DNA of 9,503 nt, taken from positions 1 to 9,503 of the forward strand of contig CAJYRH010000401.1 of NCBI GenBank assembly GCA_913776795.1, written 5' to 3'. The DNA is from an uncultured Pseudorhodoferax sp. (GTDB taxonomy: Bacteria; Pseudomonadota; Gammaproteobacteria; Burkholderiales; Burkholderiaceae). Under the pieces are notes generated by a model that was given only the letters and a program-made list of their open reading frames with translations, was not told the origin of the DNA and ran no database searches. Made by a program: the position numbers and the translations under genes. Below, piece after piece: positions 1 to 5,494 of the stretch (the stretch's first letter is position 1; each line of letters opens with the position of its first letter).

Positions 1-70
1 CGTAGCCGGCCGCGCGGATGGCGGCCACGCCGGGCAGGTTCTGCGAGGCCATGGTGACCACGAACAGCGC
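1..70 (-). pseudogene. Internal fragment of a BenE-type benzoate transporter, inverted
   Basis: Read on the minus strand from about 67 down to 2, this stretch encodes the BenE-family signature LFVVTMASQNLPGVAA followed by IRAAGY. In the family this lies in the middle of the protein, roughly 50 residues before the part encoded on the plus strand from 68 onward (distance from memory of the family). No BenE N-terminal coding sequence lies upstream of it on the minus strand, because there the sequence switches to the plus-strand C-terminal piece. It is therefore a truncated, inverted piece, not a separate gene. It runs off the left edge of the window. Whether it is real or an artefact cannot be told here. 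Confidence 0.75.
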
Positions 71-388
71 TACACCGCCGCCGTGAGCTGCGGCCTGATC
101 TACGTGCTGATCGGCATCTTCGGCGCCACCGTCACAGGCCTGCTGACGGCCTTTCCGCGCGAGCTGGTGGCGGCCATCGCCGGCCTGGCGTTGCTGGGCA
201 CCATCGGCAACGGCCTGGCCGTGGCGCTGGCCGACGAGCGCCACCGCGAGGCGGCGCTGATCACCTTCCTGGTCACGCTGTCGGGCGTGGCAATTGCCGG
301 CATCGGCTCGGCCTTTTGGGGCGTGGTGGCCGGTGCCGTCGCGCTGTTTGTGCAACAGTACGGCGCTTCCAGAAAGACCGCCCCATGA
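68..388 (+). CDS. benE: BenE-type benzoate/H+ symporter, C-terminal part only
   Basis: This open frame encodes the last quarter or so of a BenE-family inner-membrane symporter, which takes up benzoate or related aromatic acids with protons. Family-like sequence starts at RYTAAV (68) and continues with a membrane segment (GLIYVLIGIFGATV), the LALLGTIGNGLAVALADERH block, and a last hydrophobic stretch containing GIGSAFWGVVAGA. The C-terminus looks complete and ends at TGA 386-388. Everything before residue R at 68 is missing: the frame stays open to the window start but there it is antisense to the inverted benE piece and is not BenE-like. A GTG at 83 is an internal valine codon, not a credible start. 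The last bases overlap the start of gshB as ATGA. Recognition of the family is firm; a working protein is not possible from this fragment. Confidence 0.8.
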   Translation, partial: RYTAAVSCGLIYVLIGIFGATVTGLLTAFPRELVAAIAGLALLGTIGNGLAVALADERHREAALITFLVTLSGVAIAGIGSAFWGVVAGAVALFVQQYGASRKTAP

Positions 389-1332
389 ACATCCTCTTCG
401 TCATCGACCCGCTGGACAGCTTCAAGATCTACAAGGACACCACGTTCTCGATGATGCGCGAAGCCCAGCGCCGCGGCCACCGCATCTGGTCCTGCGAGCC
501 ACGCCACATCGGCTGGCGCACCGGCGGCAAGGTGCAGGCGCCGGTGCAGGCCATCACGCTGACGGGCGATGCCGACACCTGGTACCGCGTTGACGAGACG
601 CCTGTGCGCGCATTGGCAGAGTTCGACGCGGTGCTCATGCGCAAGGACCCGCCCTTCGACAGTGAGTTCTTCTACGCCACGCACCTCCTGGAGCAGGCCG
701 AGCGCGAAGGCGCCCGCGTTTTCAACAAGCCGGCCGCGCTGCGCGACCACCCCGAGAAGCTGGCCATCATGGAGTTCGCGCAGTTCACCAGCCCCACGCT
801 GGTCACGCGCAGCGCGGCCGCGGTGCGCGCCTTCCACGCCGAGCACCAGGACATCATCCTGAAGCCCCTGGACGGCATGGGCGGCATGGGCATCTTCCGC
901 GTCAAGGCCGACGGGCTAAACCTGGGCTCCATCGTCGAGACGCTGAACAAGGACGGCGCCGAGACCATCATGGTCCAGCGCTTCGTGCCCGAGATCGTGC
1001 AGGGCGACAAGCGCATCCTCGTGATCGGCGGCAAGCCCGTGCCGTTCTCGCTCGCGCGCATCCCGCAGGGCAGCGAGGTGCGCGGCAACCTGGCGGCCGG
1101 CGGCAAGGGCGTGGCGCAACCGCTGTCCGCACGCGACCGCGAGATCGCAGAGACGCTGGGGCCGGTGCTGGCGGCGCGCGGCCTGCTGCTGGTGGGGCTG
1201 GATGCGATCGGCGATTGCCTCACGGAAGTGAACGTGACCAGCCCGACCTGCTTCCAGGAGATCAGCGATCAGACCGGCTTCGACGTGCCGGCGATGTTCA
1301 TCGACGCGCTGGAGGCGGCGCTGGCGGGTTGA
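385..1332 (+). CDS. gshB: Glutathione synthetase
   Basis: A cytosolic ATP-grasp ligase that joins glycine to gamma-glutamylcysteine, the second step of glutathione synthesis. The predicted protein has 315 residues, almost the same as E. coli GshB (316). It carries the bacterial GshB blocks in order: an N-terminal IDPLDSF region with KDTTFSMM (residues 17-24), MRKDPPFD (85-92), NKPAALRD (114-121), the ATP-grasp segment ILKPLDGMGG (158-167), RIPQGSEVRGNLAAGG (225-240), and EVNVTSPTC (281-289), which contains metal/ATP ligands in the family. The start at ATG 385 gives the family N-terminus MNILFVIDP; the in-frame ATG at 316 would add unrelated residues encoded over benE. The start overlaps the benE stop (ATGA), so translation is probably coupled, and only a weak purine run (AGAAAG) precedes it. 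In many beta-proteobacteria gshB lies beside gshA; no gshA is seen here. Confidence 0.97.
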   Translation: MNILFVIDPLDSFKIYKDTTFSMMREAQRRGHRIWSCEPRHIGWRTGGKVQAPVQAITLTGDADTWYRVDETPVRALAEFDAVLMRKDPPFDSEFFYATHLLEQAEREGARVFNKPAALRDHPEKLAIMEFAQFTSPTLVTRSAAAVRAFHAEHQDIILKPLDGMGGMGIFRVKADGLNLGSIVETLNKDGAETIMVQRFVPEIVQGDKRILVIGGKPVPFSLARIPQGSEVRGNLAAGGKGVAQPLSARDREIAETLGPVLAARGLLLVGLDAIGDCLTEVNVTSPTCFQEISDQTGFDVPAMFIDALEAALAG

Positions 1333-1347
1333 CCACGGCTCGGGGCC

Positions 1348-1446
1348 ATCGCTCTGGCGCTGGTGGCGCGCCGCCCTGATCAGCACCTGGCGCGCACCCA
1401 CGGTCTCGAACAGCGCGACGAGACCGGTCGTGCCCCATGGGATCCA
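1348..1446 (-). pseudogene. C-terminal remnant of a RelE/ParE-family toxin
   Basis: In one minus-strand frame from 1446 to 1348 the sequence reads GWIPWGTTGLVALFETV followed by GARQVLIRAARHQRQSD. This follows the C-terminal pattern of RelE/ParE-type toxins of the class that ends RELVISFGASGYVALFE...AVRHQREDDYH (recalled from the family). Only about the last 33 residues are present. There is no start in this frame that would give the N-terminal half, and the expected stop after the final motif is missing, so the frame runs on into sequence antisense to gshB. It directly follows the antitoxin remnant, in a different frame. A functional toxin is excluded; the family call rests on one short block. 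Confidence 0.55.
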
Positions 1447-1448
1447 GC

Positions 1449-1573
1449 CGCGACTTTGGCCCGCAACGCGGTTTCGACCAGCGCCGCCAGGGTCTCGCCC
1501 TCGCCCAGAAACTGTTCGAGTTCGTTGCGCAACCGCGGCTCGATGCGGGCGGGCCGATGGTGGGGGTCTTCAT
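1449..1573 (-). pseudogene. N-terminal remnant of a YlcI/YnfO-type antitoxin
   Basis: From ATG 1573 the minus strand reads MKTPTIGPP, then the homology continues one frame over with ARIEPRLRNELEQFLGEGET and LAALVETALRAKVA. Together this resembles the start of YlcI/YnfO-family small DNA-binding proteins (pattern MKTxTxPPLRVEPELR...EGESLSxFVExxLR, recalled), which are often paired with RelE/ParE toxins. The shift lies near 1547, in a GC-rich run, and equals one lost base. After KVA the family sequence stops abruptly and toxin-like sequence begins in another frame. The gene is therefore broken twice: a frameshift, and loss of its C-terminal half together with the start of the toxin gene. An AT-richer stretch just upstream may be its old promoter. 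Confidence 0.55.
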
Positions 1574-1748
1574 CAGAATTTGTATTTCTGTTGCGGTACA
1601 CACGCCACCCTGGCGTGCGGCCAAGGCCTGCCACGGTATGGCGCAGCACCTGGACCAAGGCCGCCATGCCCGCGTCTTCCCTTTCACCCCTGCGTAGATT
1701 TGCACCAGCCGTCATGCGGCCGGCACGCCGGTATCGGTACCGCAGCGT
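1574..1748. other. Spacer between the toxin-antitoxin remnant and the LacI-type gene
   Basis: I see no gene here. The part next to the antitoxin remnant (about 1574-1600) is clearly more AT-rich than its surroundings and on the minus strand contains AAATACAAATTCTG just before the remnant's ATG, which could be a leftover -10 region. Closer to the LacI-type stop there is a short nested repeat (GCGGCCGGCACGCCGG, then CCGCA), without a T-tract, so I do not call a terminator. Confidence 0.4.
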
Positions 1749-2750
1749 TCAGCTGCTGGCGCGTTCGACGATGGAAAAGCCGATGTCGACCACTGGCGCC
1801 GCCGGCGCCTGGCCCTCTGCACGAGCAACCACCATTTCGGCCGCCATGCGGCCGATGCGTGTGCCGTCGATGCGCACGGTGGTCAGCGGCGGCGCGGCGT
1901 CGGCCGCCACGCTCTGGTCGCCCATGCCGACGATGGCCAGCTGCCCCGGTACGGCGATGCCGCGCTCGCGCGCCTCGATGGACGCGCCCAGCGCCAACAT
2001 GTCTGAACTGCAAAAGACGGCCGTGACGCCGGGGGCCCGCTCCACCAGCTCGGCCAGCCCTGCGCGGCCGGCGCCCATGGTGCTGGGCGCGGGCATGAAC
2101 GCCGCCTGCGCGGTTTGCATGCCCAGCGCCCGGGCCCGTTCAGTGAAGGCCGCCACGCGCGTGAGCGCGCGCGCGTCGCCCGCGCTGACCATCGCCACAT
2201 GGCGGTGGCCGCGCGCGTGCAGGTAGTCGACCACGGCCGCGCCGATGGCAGGGTGCGAGAAGCCCACCAGCATGTCGATCGGCGTGGGCGTGAACTCCCA
2301 CGTCTCGACCACGGGGATGCCGCTGGCGCGCAGCACGCGCCGCCCTTCCTCGGATCGCACCACCCCGGTGACGACCACGCCGTCGGGCCGGCGCTGCACG
2401 ATGGCGCGCAGCAGTTCGTCCTCGCGCGTGGCGTCGTAGCCGCTCTGGCCGATCATGAGCTGGTAGCCACGCTCGTGCAGCGCAAGATCGAGCGCCTCCA
2501 CCATCTCCTGGAACACCGGCCCCACCATGGTGGGCAGCAGCGCGGCCACCAGCCGCGCGCGCGCGCTGCGCAGGCCGCTGGCCATCGCGTTGGGCACGAA
2601 GTTCGTGCGGCGCACGGCCTCGCGCACCCGCTCGAGCGTGTCGGGCGAGACCTTCTGCGGCGTGTTCAGCGCGCGCGAGACGGTCATGGCGGAGACGCCG
2701 GCGATGCGGGCGACGTCCTGGATCGTGAAGGGCTTGGCCGCTGGATTCAC
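1749..2750 (-). CDS. LacI-family transcriptional repressor (GntR-type subgroup)
   Basis: A 333-residue DNA-binding regulator of normal LacI-family length. The N-terminal helix-turn-helix is at residues 9-29 (TIQDVARIAGVSAMTVSRAL), followed by a hinge helix near 53-61 (PNAMASGL). The rest is a periplasmic-binding-protein-like effector domain (LVAALLPTMVGPVFQE, RRPDGVVVTG, GIPVVE, ARGHRHVAMV, VFCSSDMLALGA, AIVGMGD, LTTVRIDG), which in the family binds a small molecule. Residues 65-130 resemble E. coli GntR most, but that does not define the ligand. The start is taken at GTG 2750, which gives MNPAAKPFTIQDV; the frame is open to 2954 but the extra residues are arginine- and alanine-rich and unlike the family, and no in-frame ATG lies between. 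No strong ribosome binding site is visible. It is divergent from the ureohydrolase gene and is the obvious candidate to control it; this is inference from position only. Confidence 0.93.
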   Translation of the reverse strand: MNPAAKPFTIQDVARIAGVSAMTVSRALNTPQKVSPDTLERVREAVRRTNFVPNAMASGLRSARARLVAALLPTMVGPVFQEMVEALDLALHERGYQLMIGQSGYDATREDELLRAIVQRRPDGVVVTGVVRSEEGRRVLRASGIPVVETWEFTPTPIDMLVGFSHPAIGAAVVDYLHARGHRHVAMVSAGDARALTRVAAFTERARALGMQTAQAAFMPAPSTMGAGRAGLAELVERAPGVTAVFCSSDMLALGASIEARERGIAVPGQLAIVGMGDQSVAADAAPPLTTVRIDGTRIGRMAAEMVVARAEGQAPAAPVVDIGFSIVERASS

Positions 2751-2836
2751 AGCTCTGCGGTGGTGCTTGGAATGGGTGGCATTGTGACAAGCCGCGGCCG
2801 CTGGGCGCCGCCCCACTGGCGGGTGCTGCCCGGCGT

Positions 2837-2853
2837 CCGCTGCATGGCAGCGG
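2837..2853. repeat. Inverted repeat, 7-bp arms, 3-base centre
   Basis: CCGCTGC, ATG, GCAGCGG forms a perfect short palindrome about 90 bases upstream of the LacI-type start. The small centre suits a protein-binding site or a tight hairpin. GC-rich DNA produces such repeats by chance fairly often, so the function is open. Confidence 0.4.
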
Positions 2854-2971
2854 CCGGCGGAGCCGCCCGCGGCGTGCCGTCGCGCGCCCTGCCCATCCCA
2901 CAGCGGCGGAGCCACTGCTGCCAATGGTGCGTTGCCACGGCTCGGGCCGGGCATTCGCCTGGTTCACGTCG

Positions 2972-2995
2972 CTGGCGCCGTTGCGCGGGCGCCAG
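2972..2995. repeat. Inverted repeat, 8-bp arms, 8-base loop
   Basis: CTGGCGCC at 2972-2979 pairs perfectly with GGCGCCAG at 2988-2995 around the loop GTTGCGCG. No T-tract follows on either strand, so it is not an ordinary intrinsic terminator. It could be a hairpin of a dispersed intergenic element or chance. Confidence 0.45.
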
Positions 2996-3121
2996 AACAC
3001 GGCGTTGACGGCACCGGCCACGCCGCACACGGGCGGCTCGCCTGGGTGCTGCCGCCGTTCGTCGCAGACCTGTGGCCTGGCTGCGGCTGTACCGCTGGCG
3101 GTGGTGCGACCCGACGGCGCA

Positions 3122-3141
3122 GCACAGGCGAAACCCTGTGC
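3122..3141. promoter_or_regulatory. 20-bp inverted repeat upstream of the ureohydrolase, possible operator or leader hairpin
   Basis: GCACAGG at 3122-3128 and CCTGTGC at 3135-3141 are perfect reverse complements around the centre CGAAAC; two more pairs form outside it (3119-3120 with 3142-3143) if one A is bulged. It lies about 82 bases before the ureohydrolase ATG and about 370 bases from the LacI-type start. As DNA it has the form of a dimeric repressor site; as RNA it would be a stable hairpin in the leader. The sequence is not the classical LacI-family operator with a central CG step flanked by AT-rich half sites. Confidence 0.4.
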
Positions 3142-3223
3142 GCTGGAGGCCACGCTGCAGGCATCCGTGCATTGGCAGCCATGGGCCGAACCGGCACACT
3201 CGGCGCGCTACCTCCACGATGCC

Positions 3224-4150
3224 ATGACCGCTTTCGCCTTCCTTTCCAACACGAGCTTTCTCAAGGTCCCCGTCAACGACACGCGCCGCCCGTTCGCCAT
3301 CGCCGGCGTGGCCTGGGACGGCTGCGTCACCAACCGCCCCGGCGCGCGCTTCGGGCCACGCGCGATCCGCGAGGCCAGCCACATGCTCTGCGACGGCACG
3401 CACCCGCTGTTCGACGTCTCGCCCGAGTCCGCCCTGACCGACGTCGGCGACCTGCCGCTGCCCAACACCAGCCTCAAGGAGATGCGCGCCGCGATGGCGC
3501 CGCTGGTGCGCACGCTGATCGCGCACTACCACATGGCCTGGCTGGGTGGCGACCACTCGATCACGCTGGCTTTGCTGCGCACCTACCGCCAGCACTTCGG
3601 CCGGCCGCTGGCGGTGGTGCATTTCGACGCGCATTGCGACACCTGGAAGGACCATTTCGGCGAACCCAGCGGGCACGGCACCTGGGTGTACGAGGCCATC
3701 CGCGAAGGGCTCGTGGTGAAGGAGTGCTTCGTGCAGTTCGGCATCCGCTCGGCCGGCGAGCGCGCGGCGCGCGACTACGTGCGCGACCAGGGCGGCATCA
3801 TCCACACGGCACGCGCGCTGCGCGGACTCGAAAGCCCGGCACAGGTACAGCCTCTGGTGGCCGAGCTGCGCGAGCGGCTGGCCGCGCACGGCAACCCGCC
3901 CCTGTACCTGAGCCTGGACATCGACTGCCTGGACCCGGCCTTCGCCCCGGGCACCGGCACGCCCGAGCCCGGCGGCATGACCACCAACCAGGTGCTGAGC
4001 CTGCTGGAGGAGATGGCGGACCTGCCCTTCGTGGGCATGGACTGCGTGGAGGTGTCGCCTCCCTACGACCACGCCGACGTAACCAGCTACGCGGCAGCGC
4101 AGTTCGTCTGGACTTACCTCAGCGCGCGCCTGGCGCACCAGCCACGTTGA
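3224..4150 (+). CDS. Agmatinase-like ureohydrolase
   Basis: A 308-residue cytosolic enzyme of the arginase/agmatinase family, which uses two Mn2+ ions to hydrolyse a guanidino group to urea and an amine. Agmatine to putrescine is the commonest reaction in this subgroup, but 4-guanidinobutyrate or 3-guanidinopropionate are real alternatives. All metal-binding motifs are present: GGDHSIT (residues 108-114), HFDAHCDTW (133-141) and SLDIDCLDP (230-238). Also typical are GARFGPRAIR (40-49), HGTWVYEA (151-158), FGIRS (172-176), the APGTGTPEPGG loop (241-251) and GMDCVEVSPPYD near the C-terminus. ATG 3224 gives the family-like start and length; the frame is open to 2924 but the extension is not family-like. 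No clear ribosome binding site precedes the ATG. It is divergent from a LacI-type regulator and convergent with a glutamine synthetase homologue 6 bp away, in an amine-uptake and catabolism setting that favours a polyamine-related substrate. Confidence 0.92.
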   Translation: MTAFAFLSNTSFLKVPVNDTRRPFAIAGVAWDGCVTNRPGARFGPRAIREASHMLCDGTHPLFDVSPESALTDVGDLPLPNTSLKEMRAAMAPLVRTLIAHYHMAWLGGDHSITLALLRTYRQHFGRPLAVVHFDAHCDTWKDHFGEPSGHGTWVYEAIREGLVVKECFVQFGIRSAGERAARDYVRDQGGIIHTARALRGLESPAQVQPLVAELRERLAAHGNPPLYLSLDIDCLDPAFAPGTGTPEPGGMTTNQVLSLLEEMADLPFVGMDCVEVSPPYDHADVTSYAAAQFVWTYLSARLAHQPR

Positions 4151-4156
4151 ACAGCC

Positions 4157-5494
4157 TCAAAACGCCGTCGCGTAGCGCTCGAACTCCCAGGCGCTGACGT
4201 GGCGCGCGTAGGCGGTCCACTCGGCACGCTTGAGCCGCACGAACTCGCCGTGCGCCGCCGTGCCCAGGGCCTGCGCCAGCACGCTGTCGCGCTCGAGCGC
4301 CTCGATGGCTTCGCCCAGGCTTTGCGGCAGCACTGCAATGCCTTCGGCGCGGATGCGCTGCAGGGGCCAGTCGAACAGGTCGTCGGGCCGCGCCGGACCC
4401 GGGTCGAGGTGGCGGTCCACGCCGTCCAGTCCAGCCGCAATCAGGCCCGCCGCGGCCAGGTAGGGATTGGCGGCGGCATCGGGCAGGCGCCACTCGAATC
4501 GGCCGCGCAGCGTGCGCACCAGCGCCGTGCGGTTGTTGAAGCCGTGGGCCACGTAGGCCGGCGCCCAGCTCGTGCCCGACAACGATTCGCCGACCACCAG
4601 CCGCTTGTACGAGTTGACCGTGGGCGCGGCCAGCGCGCACAGCGCAGCGCTGCGGCCCAGCACGCCGGCGATGAAGGACTGGCCCAGCTCGGAAAGATCG
4701 GCGTGGTCGTCGGCGAACAGGTTCTCCTCGCCCTTCCACAGCGACACGTGGAAATGCAGGCCGCTGCCGGGCTGGTTGGCGAAGGGCTTGGGCATCATCG
4801 AGAAGCTCGCGCCATGCCGCTCGGCCAGCGTATGCGCCGCCATCTTGAACAGCATGAGCCGGTCGGACGTGGTCAGCACGTCTGCATGGCTGAAGTTGAC
4901 CTCGAACTGGCCGTGGGCGTCCTCGTGGTCGGTCTGCAGCACTTCCATGCCGGCTTCGGCCAGGGCCTGGTTCAGCGCATCGAGGAAACCACCCTGGCGC
5001 GCCAGGGCCTTGAGGTCATAGGACGGCTTGTCCGAGCGGTCCAGCGCATCGATGGGTTGCCACTGGCCTGCGGCATCGCGACGCAACAGGAAGAACTCGG
5101 GCTCCATGCCGACCTGCAGGGTCCAGCCGCGCGCGGCCAACCTCTCCACCTGACGGCGCAGGATCTGCCGCGGGCAGGCCTCGAAGGGCTGGCCATCGAC
5201 ATGGCCGTCGCAGACCACGCGGGCGTAGCCCGGCATCCACGGCAGCGGCTGTGCCGTGCCCGGGTCGCCGCGGCCGTAGTACTCGGAGCGGGCGCCGCTG
5301 CGCGGCAGGCCGGTGCCGACGATGGAGGTGCCGGAGAAGCCGGCACCGCTGCGCAGCAGCGTGCCGAGCTGGGTGAGAGGCACGTACTTGCCGCGCGCCA
5401 CGCCCAGCAGGTCGGTGAACTGCGCGAGCAGCGTGTGGACGCCTTGACGCGCCAGCTGCTCCTGCAGGGCCTGGGCCGTGGTCGGATCAGCCAT
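4157..5494 (-). CDS. Type III (GlnT-like) glutamine synthetase family protein, possible gamma-glutamyl-amine synthetase
   Basis: A 445-residue cytosolic ATP-dependent ligase of the glutamine synthetase fold. N-terminal beta-grasp residues include FTDLLGVARGKYVP (26-39). The catalytic domain carries GMEPEFFLL (129-137), DHEDAHGQFEVNF (189-201), MPKPF (234-238), GSGLHFHVSLW (243-253), PTVNSYKRL (291-299) and FEWRLPDAAANPYL (333-346). The six metal-ligand positions of the fold can be placed at E131, E133, E191, E198, H247 and E334. The HEDAxGQFE form, instead of HEVAxxGQxE, is what I recall for type III/GlnT proteins. No adenylylation loop of GlnA type is seen. ATG 5494 overlaps the preceding dehydrogenase stop by 8 bases (ATGGCTGA), suggesting coupled translation; an in-frame ATG further upstream at 5563 would lie deep inside that gene. 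It is last in a transport and aldehyde-oxidation operon, so gamma-glutamylation of an imported amine, as PuuA does with putrescine, is more likely than ammonia assimilation. The substrate is inferred only. Confidence 0.9.
   Translation of the reverse strand: MADPTTAQALQEQLARQGVHTLLAQFTDLLGVARGKYVPLTQLGTLLRSGAGFSGTSIVGTGLPRSGARSEYYGRGDPGTAQPLPWMPGYARVVCDGHVDGQPFEACPRQILRRQVERLAARGWTLQVGMEPEFFLLRRDAAGQWQPIDALDRSDKPSYDLKALARQGGFLDALNQALAEAGMEVLQTDHEDAHGQFEVNFSHADVLTTSDRLMLFKMAAHTLAERHGASFSMMPKPFANQPGSGLHFHVSLWKGEENLFADDHADLSELGQSFIAGVLGRSAALCALAAPTVNSYKRLVVGESLSGTSWAPAYVAHGFNNRTALVRTLRGRFEWRLPDAAANPYLAAAGLIAAGLDGVDRHLDPGPARPDDLFDWPLQRIRAEGIAVLPQSLGEAIEALERDSVLAQALGTAAHGEFVRLKRAEWTAYARHVSAWEFERYATAF

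Larger units (their letters stand above)
2751..3223. other. 473-bp divergent intergenic region with several inverted repeats
   Basis: No convincing gene is present between the LacI-type start and the ureohydrolase start. Open frames cross it on both strands, but their translations are rich in Arg, Ala, Pro and Gly and match no family I know. The region contains at least three clean inverted repeats (2837-2853, 2972-2995 and 3122-3141, listed separately). It must hold the promoters of both flanking genes. One weak sigma70-like candidate for the ureohydrolase is TTGGCA, a 17-base gap, then CACACT, beginning near 3172; the -10 match is poor. Confidence 0.5.

Noticed and set aside
1437..1697. Plus-strand open frame of 86 codons downstream of gshB
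   Set aside because: No recognisable family or ribosome binding site, and it is antisense to the antitoxin remnant whose reading is more convincing.
2751..2954. A 67-residue N-terminal extension of the LacI-type regulator
   Set aside because: The helix-turn-helix should lie within the first residues; the extension is Arg/Ala/His-rich and has no in-frame ATG close to the domain.
2924..3223. A 100-residue N-terminal extension of the ureohydrolase
   Set aside because: The extra residues do not resemble the family, and the start at 3224 gives normal length and N-terminus.
2747..4138. Minus-strand open frame of about 460 codons across the spacer and ureohydrolase
   Set aside because: No family-like stretch; the ureohydrolase on the plus strand explains most of it.
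4100..4200. Bidirectional terminator between the convergent ureohydrolase and glutamine synthetase genes
   Set aside because: No hairpin with a T-tract on either strand could be found.
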